45,964 nt of DNA from Gammaproteobacteria bacterium (GTDB taxonomy: Bacteria > Pseudomonadota > Gammaproteobacteria > Eutrophobiales > Eutrophobiaceae), in the NCBI GenBank assembly GCA_016179185.1, contig JACORW010000109.1, forward strand, positions 1 to 45,964, written 5' to 3'. A program made the translations under genes and the position numbers. The notes below the pieces were generated by a model that was given only the letters and a program-made list of their open reading frames with translations, made no database searches and had not been told where the DNA came from. Shown in pieces: positions 25,513 to 34,121 of the stretch; within the stretch, counting starts at the first letter, position 1, and each line of letters opens with the position of its first letter.

Positions 25513-26333
25513 ACCTCAAAGACAGTCTGGAAATTGTCAACCAGTCCGACGTGGGGCGCCGTCGCCCGCACAATGAAGACAGCACCCTCAGCGATCCGTC
25601 CCGTGGACTGGTTATCCTGGCCGACGGCATGGGCGGTTACAAGGCCGGCGAAGTGGCCAGTGCGATCGCGGCCACAACCATTCACCACGAAATTTCTTCC
25701 GGATTGAAGCGCCTGCGACCAGGGCGGGACCACACTGCAGAGGGGCTGCACGCTGAGTCCGCCGTGGTCCGGGATGCAATCGTAACCGCCAATGGAAGGA
25801 TATTTTCCACCGCACAGAAAGAAACGGACTGCCATGGCATGGGCACCACGATCGTGGTGTGCCTGTTCCATAACGATTGCGTCACGGTCGCCCACGTGGG
25901 CGATTCCCGGGTTTATCGCCTCCGGGCAGGGACGTTTGCGCAAATAACGAAAGATCATTCGCTAATTCAAGAGCTTATAGATCGCGGGTTGTACAGCCCG
26001 GAAGATGCGGCACGCAATGCGCCGAAGAACCTGGTCACTCGAGCGTTGGGTATCGAACCGGAAGTCAGAGTAGATGTTGCCGAGGAACAAGTGAAAGTGG
26101 GCGATCTTTACTTGCTGTGTTCCGATGGGTTAAATGATATGGTAGATGATGAGGAAATTCGCTTAACCCTAAGTAAATATAGTGGTAATCTTGCGCGGGC
26201 GACGGAGGAATTGATCCGCACGGCAAATGCGAACGGCGGCAGGGACAACACCTCAATCATAATGGTCCGGGTCACGGAAAACTACGCTGTCCAGGACGGG
26301 CCGCTGGCCAAAATCTTAAAAAAACTCTTTTGA
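25509..26333 (+). CDS. PP2C-type serine/threonine phosphatase
   Basis: 274 residues with the bacterial PP2C (PrpC/Stp1) motifs in order: SDVGRRRPHNEDS, LADGMGGYKAGEVAS, GMGTTIVV, VAHVGDSRVYRL, TKDHSLIQELI, LCSDGLNDMVDDEEI and GGRDNTSIIMV. The metal-binding aspartates are all present. It should dephosphorylate Ser/Thr phosphoproteins in the cytoplasm. It is followed after 24 bp by an FHA protein, a plausible partner or substrate. No Ser/Thr kinase of the Hanks type is in the window. A longer frame back to 25419 lacks homology, so the start MNLKDSLEIVNQSD is preferred. Confidence 0.92.
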   Translation: MNLKDSLEIVNQSDVGRRRPHNEDSTLSDPSRGLVILADGMGGYKAGEVASAIAATTIHHEISSGLKRLRPGRDHTAEGLHAESAVVRDAIVTANGRIFSTAQKETDCHGMGTTIVVCLFHNDCVTVAHVGDSRVYRLRAGTFAQITKDHSLIQELIDRGLYSPEDAARNAPKNLVTRALGIEPEVRVDVAEEQVKVGDLYLLCSDGLNDMVDDEEIRLTLSKYSGNLARATEELIRTANANGGRDNTSIIMVRVTENYAVQDGPLAKILKKLF

Positions 26334-26357
26334 TGTCATGGGAATAGGACGTTAGCG

Positions 26358-27095
26358 ATGGCAAAGCTGGTTCTCAGCATGAATGGGGTGGTTCAGGGCG
26401 AATACGACCTGAGCAAGGAACGGCTCACCATCGGGCGCAAACCTGACAACGATATCCAGATCGACAATCTGGCGGTCAGCGGGAAGCATGCCCTTGTCAT
26501 CACCATTCTTGACGATTCCTTCCTGGAAGACCTGGGCAGCACCAACGGCACCTACGTCAACAGCAAGCTGATCAAGAAGCATGCGCTCAAGGATGGCGAT
26601 GTCATTGCCATCGGCAAACACGAACTCAAGTATGTAAACGAGCACGCCACGGCCGAGGATGATGAATTCGAAAAAACCATGATCATCAAGCCGGGCTCGG
26701 CGAGCGCCGCGGTCGCTGCAGCGAAAGCCGCCGAAATGGCGGTCGCCGCCGCGGCAGCGGCACCCGCCGCCGGCGCAAAGCCCGGCGCCCCCGCAGTACC
26801 GGGTGGGGCCGGTATGCCGCTCGGACGCCTGACCGTGTTGAACGGCCCTATCGCCGGCAAGGAACTGGAACTGACCAAGGCGCTGATCACCCTCGGCAAA
26901 CCCGGGACCCAGGTGGCGGTGATTTCACGCCGGCCACAGGGTTATTTCCTGACGCACATCGAAAGCGACGGCGACGGCAAGCGCTATCCGCTGGTCAATG
27001 GCGAGCCGATCGGGGGGAAGGCTTACCAGCTCAAAGACAGCGACATGATCGAGCTGGCGGGCATCAAGATGGAGTTTTCCCTCGCCTCGCACTGA
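26358..27095 (+). CDS. Twin FHA-domain phosphopeptide-binding protein
   Basis: 245 residues. FHA domain 1 (about 20-92) has the phosphothreonine-binding residues: IGRKPDNDI, S41-G-K-H44 and GSTNGTYVN. A threonine in a charged context, EFEKTMII (T107), resembles the kinase-targeted Thr that flanks FHA domains in GarA-like proteins. An Ala/Pro-rich linker (about 113-150) leads to a second, degenerate FHA domain in which ISRRH has become ISRRP. This suggests intramolecular switching by phosphorylation of T107, reversed by the PP2C enzyme upstream; that is inference. It ends convergently with the STAS gene. Confidence 0.88.
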   Translation: MAKLVLSMNGVVQGEYDLSKERLTIGRKPDNDIQIDNLAVSGKHALVITILDDSFLEDLGSTNGTYVNSKLIKKHALKDGDVIAIGKHELKYVNEHATAEDDEFEKTMIIKPGSASAAVAAAKAAEMAVAAAAAAPAAGAKPGAPAVPGGAGMPLGRLTVLNGPIAGKELELTKALITLGKPGTQVAVISRRPQGYFLTHIESDGDGKRYPLVNGEPIGGKAYQLKDSDMIELAGIKMEFSLASH

Positions 27096-27130
27096 GCGCG
27101 GCGACATTCACGTTACCGGCAGCGAATTTC

Positions 27131-27191
27131 GCCCGCCTGTCGTCATTAACCCGCTTCACGGTCCCCCTTCCCCGGGGAACAACGGGCGGGC
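27131..27191. terminator. Inverted repeat between convergent FHA and STAS genes
   Basis: GCCCGCCTGT (27131-27140) pairs with ACGGGCGGGC (27182-27191) at nine of ten positions, with one T-G wobble. Between them is the palindrome TTCCCCGGGGAA (27168-27179). It could end transcription from both sides, but no T-tract is present. Nothing else is seen in this 117-bp gap. Confidence 0.35.
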
Positions 27192-27212
27192 CCCGGCCGC
27201 ACCAGCAGTTCC

Positions 27213-27545
27213 TCAGGTATCAGTTCCCAGCCGCTCCTCCACAGAGGCGTGAATGGGAAATACCTTGTCCAGGCGGGCGAGCTGCAGCACGCCCATCGCG
27301 GCGCTGCTGACCCCGATCAGGCCGAAGCGCAGCGATTTCTTCTTCGCGGTCTGGTAGCCCTCAACCAGGCTCGCTACTCCCGAACTGTCTATATAAGTTA
27401 CTCCGGCAAGATCCACGAGAAGATTCCGGCCGGCGTCAAGGCAGAGAAGGATCTGCCGGCGCGCATCCGGGGAACACGCCAGATCAACTTCTCCCGCCAG
27501 TTCGAGAACCGTATAGGCACCCGCGGTGCGCGTACTGTATTGCAT
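27213..27545 (-). CDS. STAS-domain anti-sigma factor antagonist (RsbV/SpoIIAA-like)
   Basis: 110 residues, a single STAS domain. The phospho-acceptor serine pair lies in GVTYIDSSGVASLVEG (about residues 52-57). ELAGEVDLACSPDARRQIL is the usual first half. In partner switching the unphosphorylated form binds the RsbW-like kinase and frees its target. The frame extends to 27599, but STAS homology starts at MQYSTRTAG (27545). It lies 53 bp downstream of the RsbW-like gene on the same strand. Confidence 0.9.
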   Translation of the reverse strand: MQYSTRTAGAYTVLELAGEVDLACSPDARRQILLCLDAGRNLLVDLAGVTYIDSSGVASLVEGYQTAKKKSLRFGLIGVSSAAMGVLQLARLDKVFPIHASVEERLGTDT

Positions 27546-27598
27546 GATGGAGTTTTGCCTTGATAATTCGGAAGCCCGGGCCCCGGCGGATGCCGGCA

Positions 27599-28015
27599 TC
27601 AGCCTATCGCCTTGCGCAATTCCAGGTAGTTTCCCCGACCCTGCCCGAGATGACCCATCTCGAAAGTATCCATGATTTCCCGAATAAAATGCACGCCCAG
27701 TCCCCCGGGACGCAAGTCGCCCAGGTCGCGGGGTCGCACGCTGTCAAGATCGATAGGCTCGGCCTGGTCCTCAAGTCGAAAGATGACCTGTGTTCCATTG
27801 GTCCTTATCTCCAGGGAGATTTCGCCCAGACCTTCTCCCCGGTACGCATGCTGAATCACATTCATGCACGCCTCATTCACGGCAATGACCAGCTTGTCGC
27901 AGACGGGCGCGGAGCAGCCGAAACTCTCTGCTGCGCGTTTGACCAGTGCGCGCATCGGTCCGAGCCGGTCAGGCTGCGCGCGGAACCGCAGCGCGAATAA
28001 CTGTTCCGTAATCAT
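27599..28015 (-). CDS. RsbW-like ATP-binding anti-sigma/serine kinase
   Basis: 138-residue GHKL ATPase. The N-box is VNEACMNVIQHAY (from N47), and the G-boxes are RLEDQAEPIDL and GGLGVHFIREIMD. It would phosphorylate the STAS protein and sequester a client, a sigma factor or other regulator. No alternative sigma factor is adjacent, so the client is unknown. It overlaps the phosphatase gene by 4 bp. Confidence 0.9.
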   Translation of the reverse strand: MITEQLFALRFRAQPDRLGPMRALVKRAAESFGCSAPVCDKLVIAVNEACMNVIQHAYRGEGLGEISLEIRTNGTQVIFRLEDQAEPIDLDSVRPRDLGDLRPGGLGVHFIREIMDTFEMGHLGQGRGNYLELRKAIG

Positions 28016-29295
28016 TTCCCGCCGCCCTCTATCAGCATCAGGGTAATGTCGTCCCGCTGGTCGGACTCGGGCGTGTGCAACAGGGTCACAATATCACGCA
28101 GGCGTCGGGACGCGGGACTGGCCCGGGTCGCGCGGATCAACTTCATGAAACCCTGCGCCTGAAGCGGACTTCGATTCTCGTCAAGGCTCTCGGTTACACC
28201 GTCGGTAAAAACATACAGGCTTGATTCGTTCAGCTCGAAGGTAGTGACCGGGAAATCGCAGCCCGGCAGGATGCCCAGCGGCGGCGCCGTCGCGCCGAAT
28301 TCCTCGAAACCGCCGTCCCGGCGATGCATCAGCGGTGGTTGATGCCCGGCGTTCGCAATTCGTACCAGGCCGGTGCCCGAATCATAAAACCCCGCGACAA
28401 TTGTGACAAACATCCCGTGCGAAACACTTTCGCATACCTCGGCGTTGACGCGACTCAGCAGCTCGCCCGGGCAGTCGATCTCCTTGGCGAGGTGATGCAT
28501 CAGGCTGCTCACCTTTGTCATCAGCAGCGCTGCGTTCATTCCCTTGCCCGAAACGTCGGCAAGGCTGAAATAAATCAGTCCGTCATCGCGCCGCAGAAAA
28601 TCATAGAAGTCGCCGGAGACTTCAAGCGCGGGCACGTTCAGCCCCACCACCGGGAAATCATCCCCCTGCGGCGCGGGCAGCAGGTCCATCTGAATCTCCC
28701 TGGCCAGCTCCAGTTCCTTGCGTATCCGCTCCTGCTCCACCAGTTGATCGGCCATGCGCGCGTTATGGATCGCCAGAGCTGCTGCTGATGCCAGCGCGCC
28801 GAGCAGGAAACGATCCTGGTCATCAAACAGGCCATCCCCGCCGCGCTTGTTGATCAGCTCCAGCGCACCAATGCACTGGTTCCTGACAATAAGCGGTGTG
28901 CACAGGATAGAGCGTGTGACAAATCCGGTCTTGGCATCGACATTCGCGGCGAAATCCGGATCATTGCGCACGTCCCGCACCATCTGGCAACTGCCGGACA
29001 CGACGGTCTTGCCGATGATGCCTGCATTTCCGGGCAGTCGCATTCCCTTGATGTCAACCGGGCCGGCGCAGGCATGGCAGACCAGTTCCGCATTACCTCC
29101 CTCAAGCAGGAAAATGGACGCGGCTTCCGCGTCCAGGTACTGCATGAATTTCTCGATGGCGTTGCACAGGGTCGCTTCGATTTCCAGCGATTCCGCGAAC
29201 GCCTGGGAGATTTCCGCCAGCAATTCGAGCTGCTGTTCCAGGGTGTGACCACCACCACGATCCACCAATGCGTAGAGATTCGAAGCCGGACTCAT
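28012..29295 (-). CDS. GAF-SpoIIE (RsbU-like) PP2C phosphatase
   Basis: 427 residues. A GAF sensor domain (about 25-180) with IEKFMQYLDAEAASIFLLE and SILCTPLIVRNQCIGALELINKR is joined by a helical linker (ERIRKELELAREIQMDLLP) to a SpoIIE phosphatase domain. The catalytic motifs are VSGDFYDFL, FSLADVSGKGMNAALLM, NAGHQPPL, YVFTDGVTES and QRDDITLML. It probably dephosphorylates the STAS protein when its GAF domain senses a signal. Its gene overlaps the RsbW-like gene by 4 bp. It starts 28 bp after nth, so it may share that operon. Confidence 0.93.
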   Translation of the reverse strand: MSPASNLYALVDRGGGHTLEQQLELLAEISQAFAESLEIEATLCNAIEKFMQYLDAEAASIFLLEGGNAELVCHACAGPVDIKGMRLPGNAGIIGKTVVSGSCQMVRDVRNDPDFAANVDAKTGFVTRSILCTPLIVRNQCIGALELINKRGGDGLFDDQDRFLLGALASAAALAIHNARMADQLVEQERIRKELELAREIQMDLLPAPQGDDFPVVGLNVPALEVSGDFYDFLRRDDGLIYFSLADVSGKGMNAALLMTKVSSLMHHLAKEIDCPGELLSRVNAEVCESVSHGMFVTIVAGFYDSGTGLVRIANAGHQPPLMHRRDGGFEEFGATAPPLGILPGCDFPVTTFELNESSLYVFTDGVTESLDENRSPLQAQGFMKLIRATRASPASRRLRDIVTLLHTPESDQRDDITLMLIEGGGK

Positions 29296-29323
29296 GCTAC
29301 GGTCACCATCCTTCCAGGGGCGG

Positions 29324-29968
29324 TCATGGCTTCAATTCTCCCTTCTTTCCGGGCCATCGGCATAGATGCACTATAGGGCACGCGGCGCAATGGGGTGCGC
29401 GCGCGGTACAGACGTAACGGCCGTGCAGAATGAGCCAATGGTGCGCATCGGCCCGGAATTCAGCGGGGACTGTGCGCAACAACCCCTGCTCCACCTCCAG
29501 CGGCGTGCGGCCCGGCGCGAGTCCGGTCCGATTGGCGACCCGGAAGATATGCGTATCCACTGCGATGGTCGGTTCTCCGAAGGCGGTATTCAACACCACA
29601 TTCGCAGTCTTTCGGCCGACGCCCGGCAGGCGCTCCAGCGCCGCACGCTCGCGCGGGACCTGCCCTGCGTGTTCCCGCATCAGTATCCTGCACGTCCCAA
29701 GTAAATTGCGCGCCTTGATATTGAACAGACCGATATGGCGTATATGCCGCTTCAGGCCGCGCACACCCAGCTTCAGCATTGCGCGCGGCGTATTGACGGC
29801 CGGAAACAGCGTGGCAGTCGCCTTGTTCACGCTGGCATCGGTGGCCTGCGCGGACAGCATGACGGCCACCAGCAATTCGAACGGGCTGGCATGACGCAAC
29901 TCGGTTGTCGGGGCGGGGTTCCCGGCGCGCAGCGTTTCAAAAATTTCCCTGACCGTCCCCCTGTGCAT
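29324..29968 (-). CDS. nth: Endonuclease III
   Basis: 214-residue base-excision repair glycosylase/AP lyase for oxidised pyrimidines. The catalytic K120 is in LPGVGRKTANVVLN and D138 in VDTHIFRVANR. The four [4Fe-4S] cysteines lie at 187, 194, 197 and 203, the same numbers as in E. coli Nth. The helix-hairpin-helix is intact. It lies 12 bp after rsxE, the usual gammaproteobacterial neighbour. Confidence 0.98.
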   Translation of the reverse strand: MHRGTVREIFETLRAGNPAPTTELRHASPFELLVAVMLSAQATDASVNKATATLFPAVNTPRAMLKLGVRGLKRHIRHIGLFNIKARNLLGTCRILMREHAGQVPRERAALERLPGVGRKTANVVLNTAFGEPTIAVDTHIFRVANRTGLAPGRTPLEVEQGLLRTVPAEFRADAHHWLILHGRYVCTARAPHCAACPIVHLCRWPGKKGELKP

Positions 29969-29980
29969 GGCGCAGGTGCA

Positions 29981-30613
29981 TCAGGTTCCGGGCGCGGACC
30001 GGGCCACCATGGACCCTGCCGCCGCAGCCACGAGCGCAAGAATCAGCAGCGCCCACGACGGGGATGCCAATGCCGGAATTTCAACGGGCAGGACGTGGAC
30101 CGGGCCCGGCAAGCCCGGCATCAGGCCGGAATCGGAAAGAATGTGGCCCGTTCCGAGCATCTCACGCAGCAAACCGATGGGTATGATCCAGCAGGCGGCG
30201 TGCACGCCCTGCCGTATCGCCCTGCGCAGCGAATCCGCGCAGCCGCTGCCGCGGAGCGACTGTTCACCTGCGGTCAGCACGAGCGAATTGGCCGCAAGCA
30301 ACGGCAAGTAAATATCCAGCGCCAGGGACAACGGGTACGCTGCGGCCTGCAGCGCGAGGTCCAGCAACGTCACCCAGATTCCTGAAACCAGAAGCGTCAT
30401 CAGTACGCGAAATTCAGCGGCGACACTGCGCCCGAGGCCCGCCAGCGTGACCGACACCAGTATCAGGCTGGCCAGAAAGCAGAGCGCAATCCATGTTGCG
30501 GTGAGCAGCGTCGGCGCGCCGGCGACCAGCGGACAAAGCGCCAACAGCCCCACCGGGAGCAATACCTGATCAGGACGGGCGATTCGATCCATACCTGGCA
30601 GCCTGTGGATCAT
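29981..30613 (-). CDS. RsxE/RnfE-family membrane protein (orphan)
   Basis: 210-residue polytopic membrane protein of the Rnf-Nqr family. Visible features are QVLLPVGLLALCPLVAG, SVAAEFRVLMTLLVSGIWVTLLDLALQ, IYLPLLAANSLVLTAGEQ and IPIGLLREMLGTG. In Rsx/Rnf complexes RnfE works with A, B, C, D and G to couple electron flow to ion transport or SoxR reduction. Here no other rsx/rnf gene is present between mpl and nth or elsewhere in the window. The sequence is more divergent than typical RsxE, so the function may have changed. It overlaps the mpl stop by 4 bp. Confidence 0.75.
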   Translation of the reverse strand: MIHRLPGMDRIARPDQVLLPVGLLALCPLVAGAPTLLTATWIALCFLASLILVSVTLAGLGRSVAAEFRVLMTLLVSGIWVTLLDLALQAAAYPLSLALDIYLPLLAANSLVLTAGEQSLRGSGCADSLRRAIRQGVHAACWIIPIGLLREMLGTGHILSDSGLMPGLPGPVHVLPVEIPALASPSWALLILALVAAAAGSMVARSAPGT

Positions 30614-31965
30614 TTCAACGCCTCCAGCAACCGCTGATGAATCCCGCCGAAATTGCCGTTGCTCATGATCAGCACATGATCGCCGGGCCGGGCGATATCC
30701 ACAATGGCGCCAATGATCTCGTCCACGTTCTCCGCGACCCGGCACGGTACCGGTCCACCTGCAACCGCCTTGCGGAGATCCCAGCTCAGTTTCGGTGGGT
30801 GCAGGATGAATGCGCGGTCCGCAGCCTTGAATGACGGTGCCAGGTCGTCGGCATGCACGCCGAGCTTCATGGTATTCGAGCGCGGTTCCATGACCGCAAT
30901 GATTGGCGCGTTGCCGACGTGCCGCCGCAGGGACTCCAGCGTTGCCCGAATGGCTGTGGGGTGGTGGGCAAAGTCGTCGTAGACCGTGATGCCGCGCGGG
31001 CTCCCGATGCGCTGCAGGCGACGCTGGACGCCCCGGAACCGGTTCAACCCGGATCCCGCCGTGGACACCGGCACGCCGACGCTGTGCGCTGCCGCCGCCG
31101 CCGCAACTGCATTGTCCGCGTTGTGATGCCCCAGCAGGCTCCAGTTGATCCGCGCGATCCCGCCCTGCGGCTGGTGCTGGATTGAGAACACGGAATAATC
31201 CTCGGACTCCGGTGTTACCAACCAGTCGGATCGACCTGCCCCAAAACGCTCGACCGGCGTCCAGCACCCCATGTCCAGTACCTTGCCGATCTCCGCATCC
31301 GTCGCGCTGCAGATCACCGTTCCGGATTTTGGAATGGTGCGGATCAAGTGGTGAAATTCGCGCCTGATCGCGGCAAGATCGCTGAATATATCCGCATGAT
31401 CGTACTCAATGTTGGTGATGACCAGTGTTTTGGGGCGGTAGTGCAGAAACTTTGCCCGTTTGTCGAAAAAAGCGCAGTCATACTCATCCGCTTCCACGAC
31501 GAAATACTCCCCGCCCCCGAGCCTTGCGGAGACACCAAAGTCATGGGGCACAGCGCCGACGAGGAACCCCGGCCGCAACCCGGCGTACTCGAGGATCCAC
31601 GCGAGCAGCGATGTTGTCGTGGACTTGCCGTGCGTGCCGGAAACCGCCAGCACATATTTGTCTGCCAGTACCTCCTCGCGCAACCACTGCGGCCCGGAAA
31701 CATAGGGCAGCCCGGAATCCAGAACATACTCGACACAGGGGTTGCCCCGGGACAGGGCATTGCCGATGATCACCAGGTCGGGGCGCTCGTCGAAGCTTGC
31801 GGCGGAGTAGCCCTGGTAAATCCGGATACCGGCCTCCTGCAACTGCAGGCTCATGGGGGGATAGGCATCGGCATCCGTGCCGGTGACCGCGTGCCCGCGC
31901 CCCCTTGCCAGCAGCGCGATACCGCCCATGAACGAACCGCATACTCCCAGAATGTGAATCTTCAC
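30610..31965 (-). CDS. mpl: UDP-N-acetylmuramate:L-Ala-gamma-D-Glu-meso-DAP ligase
   Basis: 451-residue Mur-ligase that reattaches recycled murein tripeptide to UDP-MurNAc. The start MKIHILGVCGSFMGGIALLA is typical of Mpl. The ATP loop is VSGTHGKSTTTSLLAW. VEADEYDCAFFDKRAKFLHY, TNIEYDHADIF and DDFAHHPTAIRATL follow. The codon is GTG at 31965. The frame continues upstream, but that is the membrane protein gene in another frame, overlapped by 4 bp. Confidence 0.96.
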   Translation of the reverse strand: MKIHILGVCGSFMGGIALLARGRGHAVTGTDADAYPPMSLQLQEAGIRIYQGYSAASFDERPDLVIIGNALSRGNPCVEYVLDSGLPYVSGPQWLREEVLADKYVLAVSGTHGKSTTTSLLAWILEYAGLRPGFLVGAVPHDFGVSARLGGGEYFVVEADEYDCAFFDKRAKFLHYRPKTLVITNIEYDHADIFSDLAAIRREFHHLIRTIPKSGTVICSATDAEIGKVLDMGCWTPVERFGAGRSDWLVTPESEDYSVFSIQHQPQGGIARINWSLLGHHNADNAVAAAAAAHSVGVPVSTAGSGLNRFRGVQRRLQRIGSPRGITVYDDFAHHPTAIRATLESLRRHVGNAPIIAVMEPRSNTMKLGVHADDLAPSFKAADRAFILHPPKLSWDLRKAVAGGPVPCRVAENVDEIIGAIVDIARPGDHVLIMSNGNFGGIHQRLLEALK

Positions 31966-32486
31966 GTCGCCGCCTCCGGGACCAGATACTCGACTGCGGC
32001 GATGCTGGCAGCCACATAGGCCATCGCCACCAGCACTCCGGCCGGGAAAGACACGGACAGGGCGTGGCGCAGTATGTGCCCGCCGGCCAGCAGATTCCAT
32101 GCGAACAGCACGAGCGTGCCAAGGGAGGCGGGCGCTGCGATCAGCGAATTTTCCATGTGCGTGATGACGATGAACGGCGGGATCGCCGCAGCGGTGAACA
32201 GCACGCCGATCCCGGTCAAGGCCGTCAACGTCTGCAGCCAGCGTGCGGTACGGCGGCGCAGCCACAGGACCGCGAGAACAAAGGCCGGGAGCACCGAGGC
32301 GTCCACTGCCGCCGCCCTGATCGCCGTCGCCCAGGACTCGGAGACCGCGGCCAGAACCGCGGTTACCGCAAGGTAAACGGCGAACGTCCCGATGAGCAGC
32401 GGATGGGACGCGGGAATATCCTGGGGACCGCGCCTGCCCAGCGCCAATTCCAGAAACGCGCGCACTATGATCCAGGCAGCGGACAT
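31962..32486 (-). CDS. Integral membrane protein of unknown function
   Basis: 174 residues (181 if GTG 32507 is used). I do not recognise the family with certainty; the layout is Yip1-like. About five hydrophobic segments are visible: LLIGTFAVYLAVTAVLAAVS, SVLPAFVLAVLWL, TGIGVLFTAAAIPPFIVI, LGTLVLFAWNLLAGG and FPAGVLVAMAYVAASIAAVEY. It has no cysteine or obvious catalytic motif. It lies between rppH and mpl and overlaps mpl by 4 bp, so it is probably co-expressed with envelope recycling genes. No good ribosome site was found for either start. Confidence 0.7.
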   Translation of the reverse strand: MSAAWIIVRAFLELALGRRGPQDIPASHPLLIGTFAVYLAVTAVLAAVSESWATAIRAAAVDASVLPAFVLAVLWLRRRTARWLQTLTALTGIGVLFTAAAIPPFIVITHMENSLIAAPASLGTLVLFAWNLLAGGHILRHALSVSFPAGVLVAMAYVAASIAAVEYLVPEAAT

Positions 32487-32558
32487 CAGCGGGGCACGCG
32501 CCGGCACAGACTGCCGGTCAGCGGCGAATTCGCGCCGGATGTGCCGGCGCTTCGATGA

Positions 32559-33128
32559 TCACCGCGCCGGCGAGGATTCCGCAACGGTGCAACCAGTTTT
32601 TGCCGGCAACAGCGGTTCCAGCTCTCCCAGCGCGCGCCGGTACACATCCCGTTTGAAATCGACGACCTCGACCGCAGGCTGCCAGAATTCTATCCAGCGC
32701 CAGTAGTCGAATTCCGGCCGCTGGCTGGTGTCCAGGCATAGTTTGCGTTCATCGGCTATCAGCCGCAGCAGGTACCATACCTGTTTCTGCCCGATGCAGA
32801 CGGGGCGCGAGCCGGTGCGCACGAATCGTTGCGGAAGATCGTATCGAAGCCAGCCGCGGGTGCATCCGAGCACCTCGACGTCCTCCGGCAACAGTCCGAT
32901 TTCCTCGCGTAGCTCGCGGAACATCGCTGATTCGACCTCCTCGTTGGGGCGGATACCCCCTTGGGGAAACTGCCATGCTTCCATGCCCGAACGCCTGCCC
33001 CAGAACAACTGCCCCGCGGCATTGCACAGCACGATTCCGACATTGGCGCGATAGCCGTCGCCGTCAATTATCGAGCCGCGCCGCAGCAACCGGCCGCGGC
33101 GTTCGTGGCTTCGGAATGGAAATGGCAT
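32559..33128 (-). CDS. rppH: RNA pyrophosphohydrolase (Nudix)
   Basis: 189 residues. The Nudix box [24 protein letters not shown] is complete, and the flanking [22 protein letters not shown] and [10 protein letters not shown] are typical of RppH. It removes pyrophosphate from mRNA 5' ends to trigger decay. The N terminus has about 19 residues before the canonical IDGDGYR start, where E. coli reads MIDDDGYR. ATG 33128 is the only ATG, but an ATT at the canonical place is also conceivable. It lies 9 bp after mdh. Confidence 0.93.
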   Translation of the reverse strand: MPFPFRSHERRGRLLRRGSIIDGDGYRANVGIVLCNAAGQLFWGRRSGMEAWQFPQGGIRPNEEVESAMFRELREEIGLLPEDVEVLGCTRGWLRYDLPQRFVRTGSRPVCIGQKQVWYLLRLIADERKLCLDTSQRPEFDYWRWIEFWQPAVEVVDFKRDVYRRALGELEPLLPAKTGCTVAESSPAR

Positions 33129-33137
33129 CGCCTGACG

Positions 33138-34121
33138 CTACCCCGCAAACATTTGCTTGACGGCGTCGCGCTCTTCTTCGAGCTCGCGCCGCGTGGCATC
33201 CATGCGCTCGCGGCTGAATGCGTTCACATCCAGCCCGGCGACCGGTGTGTAATTTCCGCCATGGCAAGTCACCGGAAAGGAATACACCAGCCCTTCCGGG
33301 ATGCCGTACGAGCCGTCGGAAGGAATGCCCATGCTGGTCCAGTCGCCGCTGCGCGTGCCATTGACCCAGTCGCGCATGTGTTCCAGGGCCGCGTTGGCGG
33401 CAGAGGCGGCACTGGAGGCGCCGCGCGCGGCGATTACTTCCGCGCCGCGCTTTGCGACCCGGGGAATATACTCATCCTTGTACCAGGCCGCATCCACCTG
33501 CTGCAGCGCCGGCCTCCCGGAAACGGTTGCATGATGCAGGTCCGGATATTGAGTCGTGGAATGGTTACCCCAGATACAGACGCGGCGCACATCCGCCGCG
33601 CCGGCGTTCGCCCTGGCGGCGAGCAGTGCTACTGCGCGATTGTGATCGAGCCGGGTCATTGCGGTGATCTGCCGCGGATTGATTCCCGGCGCGTTGCGAC
33701 TGGTGATCAGGGCGTTGGTGTTGGCCGGATTTCCGACGACGATCACACGCACACCCCGTGCCGCGTGTTCGTCAAGCGCCCGGCCCTGAACACGGAAGAT
33801 CTCGGCGTTGCCCAACAGTAGATCGCTGCGCTCCATGCCCGGCCCGCGCGGTTTGGCCCCCACGAGAAACGCGAAATCGGCGTCCTTGAACGCCGACTCG
33901 GCCTGGTCGCTGGTGGATACGTCCGCAAGCGTGGTAAATGCGCAATCGGCGAGCTCCATGACCACGCCCTGCAGTGCCTTCAGTGCCGGCGTTACTTCGA
34001 GAAGCTGGAGCCTGACCGGCTGGTCCGGGCCGAGGAAGTCCCCGGCTGCAAGACGAAACAGCAGGGCGTAGCCAATCTGGCCCGCGGCGCCGGTAACCGC
34101 AATACGAACTGGATTTTTCAT
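33138..34121 (-). CDS. mdh: Malate dehydrogenase (cytosolic-type, NAD)
   Basis: 327 residues. The Rossmann motif [57 protein letters not shown] and the catalytic His in [12 protein letters not shown] follow the group of MDHs shared with eukaryotic cytosol and pseudomonads/Burkholderia, not the E. coli type. It oxidises malate to oxaloacetate in the TCA cycle. It is divergent from sucA, another TCA gene, across a 342-bp region. Confidence 0.97.
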   Translation of the reverse strand: MKNPVRIAVTGAAGQIGYALLFRLAAGDFLGPDQPVRLQLLEVTPALKALQGVVMELADCAFTTLADVSTSDQAESAFKDADFAFLVGAKPRGPGMERSDLLLGNAEIFRVQGRALDEHAARGVRVIVVGNPANTNALITSRNAPGINPRQITAMTRLDHNRAVALLAARANAGAADVRRVCIWGNHSTTQYPDLHHATVSGRPALQQVDAAWYKDEYIPRVAKRGAEVIAARGASSAASAANAALEHMRDWVNGTRSGDWTSMGIPSDGSYGIPEGLVYSFPVTCHGGNYTPVAGLDVNAFSRERMDATRRELEEERDAVKQMFAG

